In this document: piece after piece, positions 35,012-42,894 of the stretch
How positions within the stretch are numbered: the stretch's first letter is position 1
Layout: every line of letters begins with the position of its first letter
NCBI RefSeq assembly: GCF_013376455.1
Contig: NZ_CP045504.1
Span: 496,001-560,000, forward strand
DNA length: 64,000 nt
DNA from: Desulfolutivibrio sulfodismutans DSM 3696
Lineage (GTDB): Bacteria; Desulfobacterota; Desulfovibrionia; Desulfovibrionales; Desulfovibrionaceae
Direction: 5' to 3'
Notes under the pieces: generated by a model
Database searches by the model: none
Seen by the model: only the letters and a program-made list of their open reading frames with translations
What the model was told of the DNA's origin: nothing
Made by a program: the position numbers and the translations under genes

Positions 35012-35848
35012 ATGCGAATCATACCGGCGGCGGATGTCATCGAGGCCGTAGCCACGATGTGCATGGAATCGAACGTGGAGCTTCCGGCCGACGTATGGGC
35101 CAAGTTTCGCGAGTGCGCGGCCAGGGAGGAGTCTCCCTCGGCCAAGGAGATTTTCCGGCAACTGCTGGAAAACGCCGATCTGGCCAAGGAGACAAGGCTG
35201 CCTCTGTGTCAGGACACGGGGCTGGCCGTGTTTTTCGTGGAGCTGGGCGAGGACTGCCGGGTGGAAGGGGGCCTTCGCGAGGCCGTCAACGAAGGCGTGC
35301 GCAAGGGCTACAAGGACGGCTACCTGCGCAAGTCCGTGTGCGATCCCTTCACCCGCAAAAACACCGGCGACAACACCCCGGCGATTATTCATATCGATTT
35401 AGTGCCCGGCGACAGGCTCAAGATCTTTTTCATGGCCAAGGGCGGCGGTAGCGAGAACATGTCCCGGGTGACGTTTTTGAGCCCCGCCCAGGGCTGGCCG
35501 GGCATCAAGGAGTTCGTGGTGCGCCGGGTGGCCGAGGCCGGTCCCAACCCCTGTCCGCCCACGGTCATCGGCGTGGGCATCGGCGGCAATGCCGAGCTGT
35601 CGGCGATCATCGCCAAAAAGGCGCTCATGCGCGACTTGGACGACGTGCATCCCGATCCGGACATCGCGGCCAAGGAAAAAGAGCTTCTGGACGCCATCAA
35701 CGAACTGGGCATCGGCCCCATGGGCCTGGGCGGCAAGACCACCTCGCTTGGGGTCAAGATCGCCGTGGCTCCCTGTCATCTGGCCAGCCTGCCCCTGGCG
35801 GTCAACGTGCAGTGCCATTCCGCCCGGCACCGGGAGGTGATCCTCTAA
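35012..35848 (+). CDS. Class I fumarase, alpha subunit
   Basis: The two-subunit class I fumarase (iron-sulfur, oxygen-sensitive) hydrates fumarate to malate. The 278-residue alpha subunit shows LPLCQDTGLAVFFVELG (about residues 62-78, Cys cluster ligand), VCDPFTRKNTGDNTPA (about 109-124) and GGKTTSLGVKIAVAPCHLASLPLAV (in two parts, about 241-265). Its TAA overlaps the ATG of the beta subunit by one base. AGGGGG precedes ATG 35012. Confidence 0.93.
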   Translation: MRIIPAADVIEAVATMCMESNVELPADVWAKFRECAAREESPSAKEIFRQLLENADLAKETRLPLCQDTGLAVFFVELGEDCRVEGGLREAVNEGVRKGYKDGYLRKSVCDPFTRKNTGDNTPAIIHIDLVPGDRLKIFFMAKGGGSENMSRVTFLSPAQGWPGIKEFVVRRVAEAGPNPCPPTVIGVGIGGNAELSAIIAKKALMRDLDDVHPDPDIAAKEKELLDAINELGIGPMGLGGKTTSLGVKIAVAPCHLASLPLAVNVQCHSARHREVIL

Positions 35849-36390
35849 TGTCCACCTACAAACTGACCACGCCGCTTACGGACGAGGATGTCTGCAAACT
35901 GGCCATCGGCGATGTCGTGCTTCTGACCGGCACCATCTACACCGCCCGGGACGCGGCCCACAAACGCCTTGTGGAGTCGTTGGACAAGGGCGAGGCGCTT
36001 CCCTTCGACCTCAAAGGGGCGCTTGTTTATTACGTCGGCCCGTCTCCCGCGCCTCCGGGACGCCCCATCGGAGCGGCCGGTCCCACCACCAGCTACCGCA
36101 TGGACAGCTACGCCCCGAGGCTGCATTCCCTGGGACTCAAAGCCACCATCGGCAAGGGCAAGCGCAGCGACGAGGTCAAGGCGGCCCTGACGGCGTACAA
36201 GGCCGTCTATTTCGGGGCCACGGGCGGCGCGGGGGCGCTTTTGTCCCAGTGCATCAAGGCCGCCAGGGTCATCGCCTATGAGGACTTGGGCCCCGAGGCC
36301 ATTCGCGAACTTACGGTGGTGGATTTCCCGCTTCTGGTCATAAACGACACCAAGGGCGGCGAACTGTACGTCAAGCCCAAGATCGACTGA
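35848..36390 (+). CDS. Class I fumarase, beta subunit
   Basis: The 180-residue swivel domain has the family motifs GDVVLLTGTIYTARDAAHKRL (in two parts, about residues 18-38), VYYVGPSPAPPGRPIGAAGPTT (in two parts, about 58-79) with the following YAPRL, and MIGKG-like TIGKGKRS. It completes the active site on the alpha subunit. It is translationally coupled to alpha by TAATG and followed by a strong terminator. Together with frdCAB it gives the fumarate-to-malate branch of the cycle. Confidence 0.93.
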   Translation: MSTYKLTTPLTDEDVCKLAIGDVVLLTGTIYTARDAAHKRLVESLDKGEALPFDLKGALVYYVGPSPAPPGRPIGAAGPTTSYRMDSYAPRLHSLGLKATIGKGKRSDEVKAALTAYKAVYFGATGGAGALLSQCIKAARVIAYEDLGPEAIRELTVVDFPLLVINDTKGGELYVKPKID

Positions 36391-36425
36391 TTTCCGGCCG
36401 GTTTTGGCGGTTCACAGGCCATGAC

Positions 36426-36461
36426 GCGGCCCGGGCGGGAAACCGTCCGGGCCGCTTTTTT
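36426..36461 (+). terminator. Intrinsic terminator of the frd-fumarase region
   Basis: GCGGCCCGGGCGG (36426-36438) pairs with CCGTCCGGGCCGC (36443-36455) with one G-U pair, around a GAAA tetraloop, followed by six Ts (36456-36461). Confidence 0.92.
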
Positions 36462-36536
36462 GCACGGTGCACATGCCCCGATCAGGAGTCGGGAACCGTT
36501 TTGGGGCCGGATGCGGGAAAAGCCGTGAGGGGATGG

Positions 36537-37001
36537 TCAGCAGGGCCGGGAGCAGGCCAGTTCGTTCAAGAAGGAACGCTCCTCCTGGGAGAGGACATCG
36601 CGGGTATAGGGCAGGGGCAGGCTGGTCTGCTGCCGGTGCAGTTCCAGGGCGGCGCGGATCTTGCGGATGACCTTGGTCGGGGGCGCGGACTTGCAGAAAA
36701 ATCCGAAGATGGTGTTGTTGTTGATGACGTTCATGATGGTTTCCGGGGTCGGGTTGTCGGCCAGGACGATATGCACGATGTCCGGACAAAGACGCCGTAC
36801 CTTGGACAGAAAGGAGCGGCCGTCGGGGGAGGGCAGAAAGAGGTCGGACACGACAACGGAAAAGGGGCCGTTTTGCCGGAGACGGTTCAAGGCCTCGGCG
36901 GCGTTTTGCGCGGTAGCCACGCAAAAATGCCGGGAGAGGATGTGGGTGTGGTAGGCGAGAGCCAAGGGGTCGCTGTCGACGATAAGCACTTTTTGTTCCA
37001 T
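36537..37001 (-). CDS. Single-domain response regulator
   Basis: The 154-residue protein is a receiver domain (about residues 4-120) with acidic pair IVDSDP (7-12), phospho-acceptor Asp53 in VVSDLFLPSPDG, and the Lys of FFCKSAPP. The usual Thr/Ser after strand 4 appears to be replaced (VLADNPTP). After the receiver is a short tail with no output domain. ATG 37001 was preferred over an upstream TTG. It is not next to a histidine kinase. Confidence 0.78.
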   Translation of the reverse strand: MEQKVLIVDSDPLALAYHTHILSRHFCVATAQNAAEALNRLRQNGPFSVVVSDLFLPSPDGRSFLSKVRRLCPDIVHIVLADNPTPETIMNVINNNTIFGFFCKSAPPTKVIRKIRAALELHRQQTSLPLPYTRDVLSQEERSFLNELACSRPC

Positions 37002-37129
37002 GCGCAAAAAGGGTCTTCGGGGTGCCCGGCCGGACGGAGATGTCCCGGCCGTGGCGCATCACGAAAACCAGCCTCCTGCACATGCTATGCAAAACTCGAA
37101 CCATCTGGCGTGGAAAAATCGGCCCTCCC

Positions 37130-37980
37130 TTATTTTGGGCACCGCCCCTCTTTCTTGAAGCTATCGAAAAAATTGCAATCACCCAGGTCGCAGGCCGCGC
37201 GATAGTCCCGGCAGGCCGCTACGTCATCCCCCATGCGCTCATGGGCCAGCCCCCGGTTGGACAGGGCGGCGGCGTCGCCCGGGCGCAGGGAAACGGCCAT
37301 GTTGTAATCCGCCAGGGCCTTTTGCTGGTCGCCCAGATTATTGTAGGCGTTGCCCCGGTTGTTGAAGATATCCGGGTCCATGGGGTTGAGCGCGGCAGCC
37401 TTGTCCAGGAGTTCCAGGGCTTTTTTATGATTGCCTTTTTTGGAGGCGGCGAGGGCCTGCCGGAAAAACTCCATGGCCTGGGCGCGCTGTGCCGGGTCGA
37501 TCTGCTGCGGTGGCGCGACCGGGACGGAAGACGCCGGGGCTTGGGCAATGGCTGGGGCGGTGTGCGGGGGAGAGGCCTGGACGGCCGATGTCGCCGGTGC
37601 ATTCGGTGCATTCGGTGCAAGGTGTGCAGCCGGTGCAGTCTGTGAATCGCCGCCGTGAACCTCGGAAGCTACGGGGATGATGACCGCCTCATCCGTTTTG
37701 CGTTCCGCAGCGCGGCCCTGTTGTCCCGCATGGGATTGCCGGGGGGGGGCGGCGCAGCCGGTTCGGTCGGCGGGCGCCCGGGGGCCGGGAAGGATCTGCC
37801 CAGGCTGACGCCGGAGGGATCCTCCCCGGGAGGCAGGGTTTTGACGTTATCGCTGACACGCTCCAGGCGTTTGAGGGATCGCTCCCGCATCTCTTCCTTG
37901 GTCAGGGCCGTTCCCGGCAGGGGGAGGGCCAGACAAACCAGAAAAACAACTGCACCGGCGACAAGATGTTTCATGCTCAT
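37130..37980 (-). pseudogene. Exported TPR protein, apparently frameshifted in a 9-base C run
   Basis: Two overlapping leftward frames seem to be one gene. The 5' part starts at ATG 37980 with a signal peptide (about residues 1-26) and reads through a Pro-rich segment to 37669. The 3' part, open from 37847, encodes a Pro/Ala-rich linker and then two to three TPR units (about 37450-37170), with NNRGNAYNNLGDQQKALADY, ending at 37130. They meet at nine Gs on the plus strand (37741-37749); one extra base there would join them into about 283 residues. The 3' frame after the run (TDEAVIIPVASEV) looks coding, whereas the continuation of the 5' frame does not. Sequencing error, phase variation or real inactivation cannot be told apart. 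Confidence 0.62.
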
Positions 37981-38008
37981 GGGGTATATGCTGTGGGGAC
38001 GTCCCCGG

Positions 38009-38593
38009 TTATCTGCCCGGGATGGTGATGACCTGGCCGTCGCGGATGCTGTCCGCCGACAGACCGTCGTTGGCTCTGAGAATCTCGTCCACGGAAAGGC
38101 CGTGTTTTTTGGCGATCTTGGTCAGGTTGTCCCCGCGCTGGATGGTGTAGGAGCCGGCAGCCTGCTTTTCCGGCGCTTTGGCGGCAGTCGCCGGGGTCTT
38201 TTTGGCCGCAGCCTGGGGCTCGGCTGACTTGGCCGGGGCCTTCTCCGGCTCCAGGGTCACGGTGATGTCGGGTTGCACGGCCGCAGTCGGCGTCTGGGCC
38301 GAGGGTCTGGTCGGAGTCGGGGCCAGCCGGGCCACCTGCGGCGTCTTTTTGTCCACGACCACGTCCGTATAAAAAGTCTTGTATTCGGGCTGGTCGAGGA
38401 TGCCATTTTGATCCGCGTCGTAGGCCGCGAAATTTTCCACCACGGTGTCCGGGTAGACGAACACCAGTTCCTCGAAGATGATGCCGCCGTCCTTGTCGTG
38501 ATCCACGTTGGCGAAGGACTGTTTGTCTTCCTTGGAGCAGGACATGGAGGCGAAAAGCAGGCACAGGGCGAGCAGCAGGGATGATTTTTTCAT
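38009..38593 (-). CDS. Lipoprotein with EF-hands and LysM domain
   Basis: The 194-residue protein has a lipoprotein signal with lipobox LFASMSC (Cys19), two EF-hand-like calcium loops (DHDKDGGIIFEE, about residues 31-42, and DADQNGILDQPE, about 58-69), a Pro/Ala/Lys linker, and a C-terminal LysM (YTIQRGDNLTKIAKKHGLS, about 149-167) that binds peptidoglycan. It would bridge the outer or inner membrane to the cell wall in the periplasm. Confidence 0.82.
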   Translation of the reverse strand: MKKSSLLLALCLLFASMSCSKEDKQSFANVDHDKDGGIIFEELVFVYPDTVVENFAAYDADQNGILDQPEYKTFYTDVVVDKKTPQVARLAPTPTRPSAQTPTAAVQPDITVTLEPEKAPAKSAEPQAAAKKTPATAAKAPEKQAAGSYTIQRGDNLTKIAKKHGLSVDEILRANDGLSADSIRDGQVITIPGR

Positions 38594-38791
38594 GGGGTGT
38601 CCTTTCTTGCGCTCTTAGAAAAAAGGGCTGGGTAAGGGCCGGGCGCGGGCCGCACAAGGACGGCGGGCGGAAACAAAAACGCGCCGAACGAGGATCGTGT
38701 AACCCATCGCGCCACGAAATTCCAGGAATCCCCATGGGGAGAATCCGGGGGGAGGGAGAGCCCGGGAATGCTTTCCCCAGGGCCTCTTGCC

Positions 38792-38820
38792 TTGAAACCC
38801 TCGAAAAAAGCTGATAGCTA
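38792..38820 (+). promoter_or_regulatory. Promoter of tRNA-Sec
   Basis: TTGAAA (38792-38797) and TAGCTA (38815-38820) are 17 bases apart, 18 bases upstream of the tRNA 5' end. The rest of the 245-base gap before it (38594-38791) holds no gene that I can support. Confidence 0.6.
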
Positions 38821-38838
38821 GCCCGGACGCGTCCGTGC

Positions 38839-38932
38839 GGGAGCGTATCGTCACCGGTGTGGCGCCCGGACTTCAAATCCGGTGTGCGGTCGAGAGGTCG
38901 CAGGTAGGTTCGACTCCTATACGCTTCCGCCA
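38839..38932 (+). tRNA. selC: tRNA-Sec (anticodon TCA)
   Basis: The 94-base sequence folds as a selenocysteine tRNA: an extended acceptor stem (GGGAGCGT with ACGCTTCC), an anticodon stem CCGGA/TCCGG around loop CTTCAAA (anticodon 38873-38875), a long variable arm and the GGTTCGACTCC T-loop, with CCA encoded at 38930-38932. It reads UGA as selenocysteine. The prophage begins directly after it, as seen at selC in other bacteria. Confidence 0.96.
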
Positions 38933-39237
38933 TCATTGATTTTTCTTGCTACGAATTGTTTATTTCAGCCGTTTTCCTACGTTACACACACTGATTTGCC
39001 CCACATTTGCCCCACATATTTTCCGTGGTTAGCATCGTTTCGTGCGGCCGCACAAGCGGCAGCGACCGATGAGAGGGCCACGTCTGCCCTCTCCACCTCT
39101 CCCCCAATCAAAAATACAACCCAATGGTCGATTGATCGCGGCGGCGTTCGGCCGTCCTCGCGGAGGCAACCGCGACATCGCGGGTCCTTCCTGGGTCACT
39201 CCCGACAGGGGTCAAAAACACCCCGGGGGGTGGCGCT
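38933..39237. other. Gene-free attL-proximal stretch
   Basis: About 300 bases between tRNA-Sec and the first small phage frame. It is AT-rich up to 39035, contains a tandem direct repeat (listed separately) and later GC-rich short inverted stretches (39140-39180). No integrase, repressor or convincing gene is present. Confidence 0.5.
38994..39015. repeat. Two tandem 11-base repeats next to the attachment site
   Basis: ATTTGCCCCAC occurs twice in a row, followed by AT, about 60 bases from the tRNA 3' end. Short direct repeats here are typical of arm-type integrase binding sites. Confidence 0.45.
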
Positions 39238-39351
39238 ATGAAGCGGAAAAGCTGGCGCGGAAAAACGGAAAAATTGCGTTGTGAAACGCCAGGTTCGCTG
39301 AACGTGCCACCTCAAATCCTACCTGTGTTACCGGCGGCCGCCCATGCCTGA
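39238..39351 (+). CDS. Possible 37-residue leader peptide of the primase gene
   Basis: A small basic frame (MKRKSWRGKTEKLRCE at the start) overlaps the ATG of the D5-type helicase gene by eight bases. That gene has no clear ribosome site of its own, so translational coupling through this frame is plausible. A weak GGGGTGG lies before its ATG. Coding is not otherwise supported. Confidence 0.3.
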   Translation: MKRKSWRGKTEKLRCETPGSLNVPPQILPVLPAAAHA

Positions 39352-40966
39352 TTACAACGATCCCGACCATATCAGGGCCGAGGTCGAGGCCGCAGCGGAC
39401 GCCGAGCGCGCCGCCATGCCGGAGCCCAAGGCTCCACCGGCCGTGGCTACTCCCCAGGGCGTGGCGGGCACGGACATCACCGAGGACGAGATCGAGTCCG
39501 CGAGCTGGCTCAACCAGGTCGGCGACGCCCAGCTCCTGGTCCGGCTGCTGGGCGGGAAATTCGTTTTCGACAACCGCCTGGAGCGCACCTACCGTTTCAA
39601 TTCCTCGCACTGGCACCCGGACGCAAACTGCGATTTCCGCCGGGCAATGTTTGGCCTGGCCGACCTCTACGCCGCCATCGGCGCGAAATACGCCAAACTG
39701 TTCACCGAGACCGACGACAAAAATTTCCAGACCCGCCGCGACCGCTACAACGAACGGGCCAGCAAGTGCCGCTCGCTCCAGCGGATGAATTCCGTATGGC
39801 GCATCGCCACCAGCGGCGACGGCTCCCTGGGCATCTCCGGCGACGAATGGGATCAGCACCCGACGCTGTTGCCGTGCGCCAACGGGGTCATCGACCTGGA
39901 GACCGGCAAACTCCATCCGGGCGACCCGAATCAATATTTTCAGTCCGCCTCTCCCTACGAGTACCACGGCCTGCACGCCGAGGCCCCGCTGTGGGACGAC
40001 ATCCTGGACAAGGCCCTGTGCAAAAACCGCGACCTGCGCGACTACTTCGACTATTTCGCCGGGTTCGCCGCCACCGGCATCCAGACCAAGCAATTTTTCT
40101 GCGCCCTGGGCCCGGGCGGCAACAACGGCAAAAGCGTGATTTTCGAGACCATGACCACCGCCCTCGGGAATTTTGCGGGCACGGTCAAGGTGGACATGCT
40201 CCTGGAGCAGAAATGGACAAAATCCGCTGATGGTCCGAGCCCGTCCATCCTCAAGTTGCGGGGAAAACGTCTGGTCGTGACCTCCGAGGCCCAGCGCAAC
40301 CACCGATTTTCCCTCTCTGCCGTCAAACAATTCACCGGCGGCGATATCCTGGAAGCTCGTGGAATGTATGTCCATGATCCAATCGAGTTTTCACAGAGCC
40401 ATTCATTTGTGCTGCATTCGAACTCCATGCCCATGGCCGCCGGGAACGACGCCGCGTTCTACACCCGGCTGCGCGTCCTCAAATTCGCGGCCCAGTTCAT
40501 CCCGTCGGCCGAGGGCGACGAAGATCCGGCACGCAACATCTGGCACCAGATCCCGCGCGCCCGATTGAACGCCGATCTGAAAAAGTGCGGCCCGGGAATC
40601 CTGGCCTGGTACGTCCGCTGCGCGATCCGGGCCCTCAAGCTGGGCGACATGCCCACGGCCCCGGCATGCGTCATGGAGGAGACCGGCGAATACCGCGAGG
40701 AGCAGGATCTGATCGGGCAGTGGATGGCGCAATGCACCGTGCCCGACGAGCACAACCAGGAGCAGATGAAAGACCTCCATGCCGCGTTTTCGCGCTGGTG
40801 CGTGGAGGAGATGAACACCCCCAAGGACAAGGTCATGTCCATGAAATCCATGGCCGCCGACTTCAAGACGCGGCCGGGACTGGAAAAAATCGTCTCCCGG
40901 GTCATCTACTACCGGGGCATTCGCATCACCGACGAGTGGCGCGATGCCACCCAACACAATTTTTAG
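39344..40966 (+). CDS. Phage D5/P4-type superfamily 3 helicase-primase
   Basis: The 540-residue protein has an N-terminal D5_N-like region (about 170-250), the SF3 helicase core with Walker A GPGGNNGKS (256-264), Walker B and the C motif in LVVTSEAQRNH and FVLHSNSMPM (about 310-365), and a C-terminal small helical domain (about 475-530: KDLHAAFSRWCVEE...SRVIYYRGIRI). Such proteins unwind DNA and start phage replication. The C-terminal module also occurs in both antirepressors of this prophage. Confidence 0.88.
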   Translation: MPDYNDPDHIRAEVEAAADAERAAMPEPKAPPAVATPQGVAGTDITEDEIESASWLNQVGDAQLLVRLLGGKFVFDNRLERTYRFNSSHWHPDANCDFRRAMFGLADLYAAIGAKYAKLFTETDDKNFQTRRDRYNERASKCRSLQRMNSVWRIATSGDGSLGISGDEWDQHPTLLPCANGVIDLETGKLHPGDPNQYFQSASPYEYHGLHAEAPLWDDILDKALCKNRDLRDYFDYFAGFAATGIQTKQFFCALGPGGNNGKSVIFETMTTALGNFAGTVKVDMLLEQKWTKSADGPSPSILKLRGKRLVVTSEAQRNHRFSLSAVKQFTGGDILEARGMYVHDPIEFSQSHSFVLHSNSMPMAAGNDAAFYTRLRVLKFAAQFIPSAEGDEDPARNIWHQIPRARLNADLKKCGPGILAWYVRCAIRALKLGDMPTAPACVMEETGEYREEQDLIGQWMAQCTVPDEHNQEQMKDLHAAFSRWCVEEMNTPKDKVMSMKSMAADFKTRPGLEKIVSRVIYYRGIRITDEWRDATQHNF

Positions 40967-40977
40967 AGGTTTCGACG

Positions 40978-41091
40978 ATGGCGACCATGGTTCGAGGATT
41001 CCAGAAAAAGGGCGCGGCGGGTTCCAGCCAGTCAGGGCGGGGCTTTGCGGCCGTCTCTTCGACCATGCGAGGATTTTCCGGAAGACTCTGA
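40978..41091 (+). CDS. Possible 37-residue basic protein
   Basis: A Gly/Ser/Arg-rich short frame (RGFQKKGAAGSSQSGRGF) preceded by AGAGGT nine bases upstream and lying between the helicase and primase genes. The internal near-repeat MVRGFQ/TMRGFSG is notable. Coding is tentative. Confidence 0.32.
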   Translation: MATMVRGFQKKGAAGSSQSGRGFAAVSSTMRGFSGRL

Positions 41092-41163
41092 CGTAATCCA
41101 GAGAGTCTCTCCAGCGGCCAGCCAGGGGGAAAGCGATGCGAGGTTGTACCTACAATCCTCGCA

Positions 41164-41254
41164 AGGTCGAAGTGCATCAAAAAACCCCCTATAATCTTTA
41201 AAGATTCTTCTTAAGAATAGTCGAAAAAAAGATCGAAAAAAGGTCGAAGGATCA
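41164..41254. promoter_or_regulatory. AT-rich palindromes and TCGAAAA repeats before the primase gene
   Basis: Two adjacent perfect palindromes, AATCTTTAAAGATT (41193-41206) and TTCTTAAGAA (41208-41217), are followed by tandem TCGAAAAAAAGA, TCGAAAAAAGG and TCGAAGG (from 41221) and preceded by another GGTCGAAG (41165-41172). The cluster is the most AT-rich stretch of this prophage arm and could be an operator or a replication origin for the flanking helicase and primase genes. Confidence 0.45.
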
Positions 41255-41289
41255 TCGCACAGCTTTCGACCATGGCGGGAGGGGATTTC

Positions 41290-42894
41290 ATGGGAGCGGC
41301 ACAGGAATGGCTGGGCGCGGCGGAGCGGGCGGACATCGCCCGGGGGCTGCTCACGAATCCGGAGGAGCGCGGCGGCGAGGTCTGGGCCCATTGCCCGTTC
41401 CACCAGGAAAACACCCCGGGCGGAGCGTTCTCCTACGACCCGGCCGGGGACGTCGCACATTGTTGTTCCTGCGGCGAGACCACGGATCTGATCGGCGTTT
41501 TCAACGCCGTCCACGGCCGCGACGCCGGGGACGCCGACGGCTTCCGCGACTTCAAGGCCCGCTACGCCCCGGACGCGCAAAGCGTCGCGCCGCGCCGCGA
41601 CCCGGCCGCGCCCCGCAAACCCCAGGGCCCGCCGCCCTGGACGCCGAAAATCGTGGAGATGCCGAACGAGACCTGGCGGGCCAAGGCCACCGCGTTCGTG
41701 ACGCACGCCGCCGAGCGCCTGCAATCCTCCCCGGACGTGCTGGCCCAGCTCGCGGCCTGGGGCATCACGGCCGACACCGCCAAAAAGTGCCGCATCGGCT
41801 GGAATCAACAGGACAAGTATCCGCCGCGTTCCGCCTGGGGCCTGCCCAAAGAGCTCAAGCCCGACGGCACAGAGCGCAAGATCTGGCTACCCGAGGGGCT
41901 GGTGCTGCCGTTTTTCGTGGGCGGCGAGGTGGTCAAGATCAAAATCCGGCGGCCGCACCCGGAGCTCGGGCCGGAGTCCCTGCGCGACAAGAAATACTGG
42001 GAGGTCAATCCCGGCGGGGCGCAGGGGCTCTATTTCGTCTACGGCCGTCCGGAGTGGACCGTCTGGGTGATCATCGAGACCGAGCGCGACGCGGCCATGG
42101 TCTGGCAGCACACCCACCCGCTGCACGTCGGGGTCATGGGCACGGGCTCGGCCACGGCCTGGCCCGACGCCACGGCGGCGGCGATCCTGTCCCGGGCCGC
42201 GCTGATCCTTTTGGCCCTGGATTCCGACCAGGCCGGGGCCAAGGCCCGGGGCTGGTGGGAGGACCATTTCCCGGCCTCGCGGCGTTGGCCTGCGCCGCCC
42301 TCGGCGGGCAAAGACCCGGGCGAGGCCATTGGGTGCGGCCTGGACATCCGGGCCTGGGTGCTGGCCGGAATCCCGTCGCATGTCCGCCGCGAGATGGAGC
42401 GCCGCCGCGACCTGCCGTCCGTGCCCGCCCCGGCCGTTCATGCCGAGCCGACGCCCGCACCCGCGCCGCCTGCCCCGGCCTTGACCGCGCCGGACCAGTC
42501 CGTCCCGTCCCCGGCAACGCCAGCCACGCCCGCCCCGGCCGCCACGGCTGTCGCGCCTGCCTTCCCGGACATTCCGGGCATCGACTGGAGCGACCCGGAG
42601 ATGGTGGAGTTGTGGGAGGGCTGGCCCGAGAGCTACCCGGGCCGGGCGCGGTATTTCGAGTATTTGGGTTTCGTGGCGAGGTATCCCGTGGGGGGTGTGC
42701 GGATGCGGCGGCCGGGCGGCGATCCGGCCCGCGACGGCCTGGCGTTCCGGGCGGACCCGTCGTGGGAGCGCGGCAACCGCCAGACGTCGCGCCGGGCCCG
42801 GGAACTGTTCTGGGCCGACGACGTGCAAAAGGCGTGGCTGGCCCGGGATTGGCCGGACGCGCCGGTGGTGGTGGAGGTGGCGGGTGATGCTTGA
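41290..42894 (+). CDS. CHC2 zinc-finger DNA primase
   Basis: The 534-residue phage primase has an N-terminal zinc finger (AHCPFHQENTPGG, about residues 34-46, and HCCSCG, 57-62) and a TOPRIM-like core with VIIETERDAAMVW (about 258-270) and LILLALDSDQAGAKA (about 303-317), then a long Pro/Ala linker and a C-terminal domain. It makes RNA primers. ATG 41290 has GGAGGGG upstream, unlike the ATG six codons earlier. It overlaps the methyltransferase start by eight bases. Confidence 0.83.
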   Translation: MGAAQEWLGAAERADIARGLLTNPEERGGEVWAHCPFHQENTPGGAFSYDPAGDVAHCCSCGETTDLIGVFNAVHGRDAGDADGFRDFKARYAPDAQSVAPRRDPAAPRKPQGPPPWTPKIVEMPNETWRAKATAFVTHAAERLQSSPDVLAQLAAWGITADTAKKCRIGWNQQDKYPPRSAWGLPKELKPDGTERKIWLPEGLVLPFFVGGEVVKIKIRRPHPELGPESLRDKKYWEVNPGGAQGLYFVYGRPEWTVWVIIETERDAAMVWQHTHPLHVGVMGTGSATAWPDATAAAILSRAALILLALDSDQAGAKARGWWEDHFPASRRWPAPPSAGKDPGEAIGCGLDIRAWVLAGIPSHVRREMERRRDLPSVPAPAVHAEPTPAPAPPAPALTAPDQSVPSPATPATPAPAATAVAPAFPDIPGIDWSDPEMVELWEGWPESYPGRARYFEYLGFVARYPVGGVRMRRPGGDPARDGLAFRADPSWERGNRQTSRRARELFWADDVQKAWLARDWPDAPVVVEVAGDA

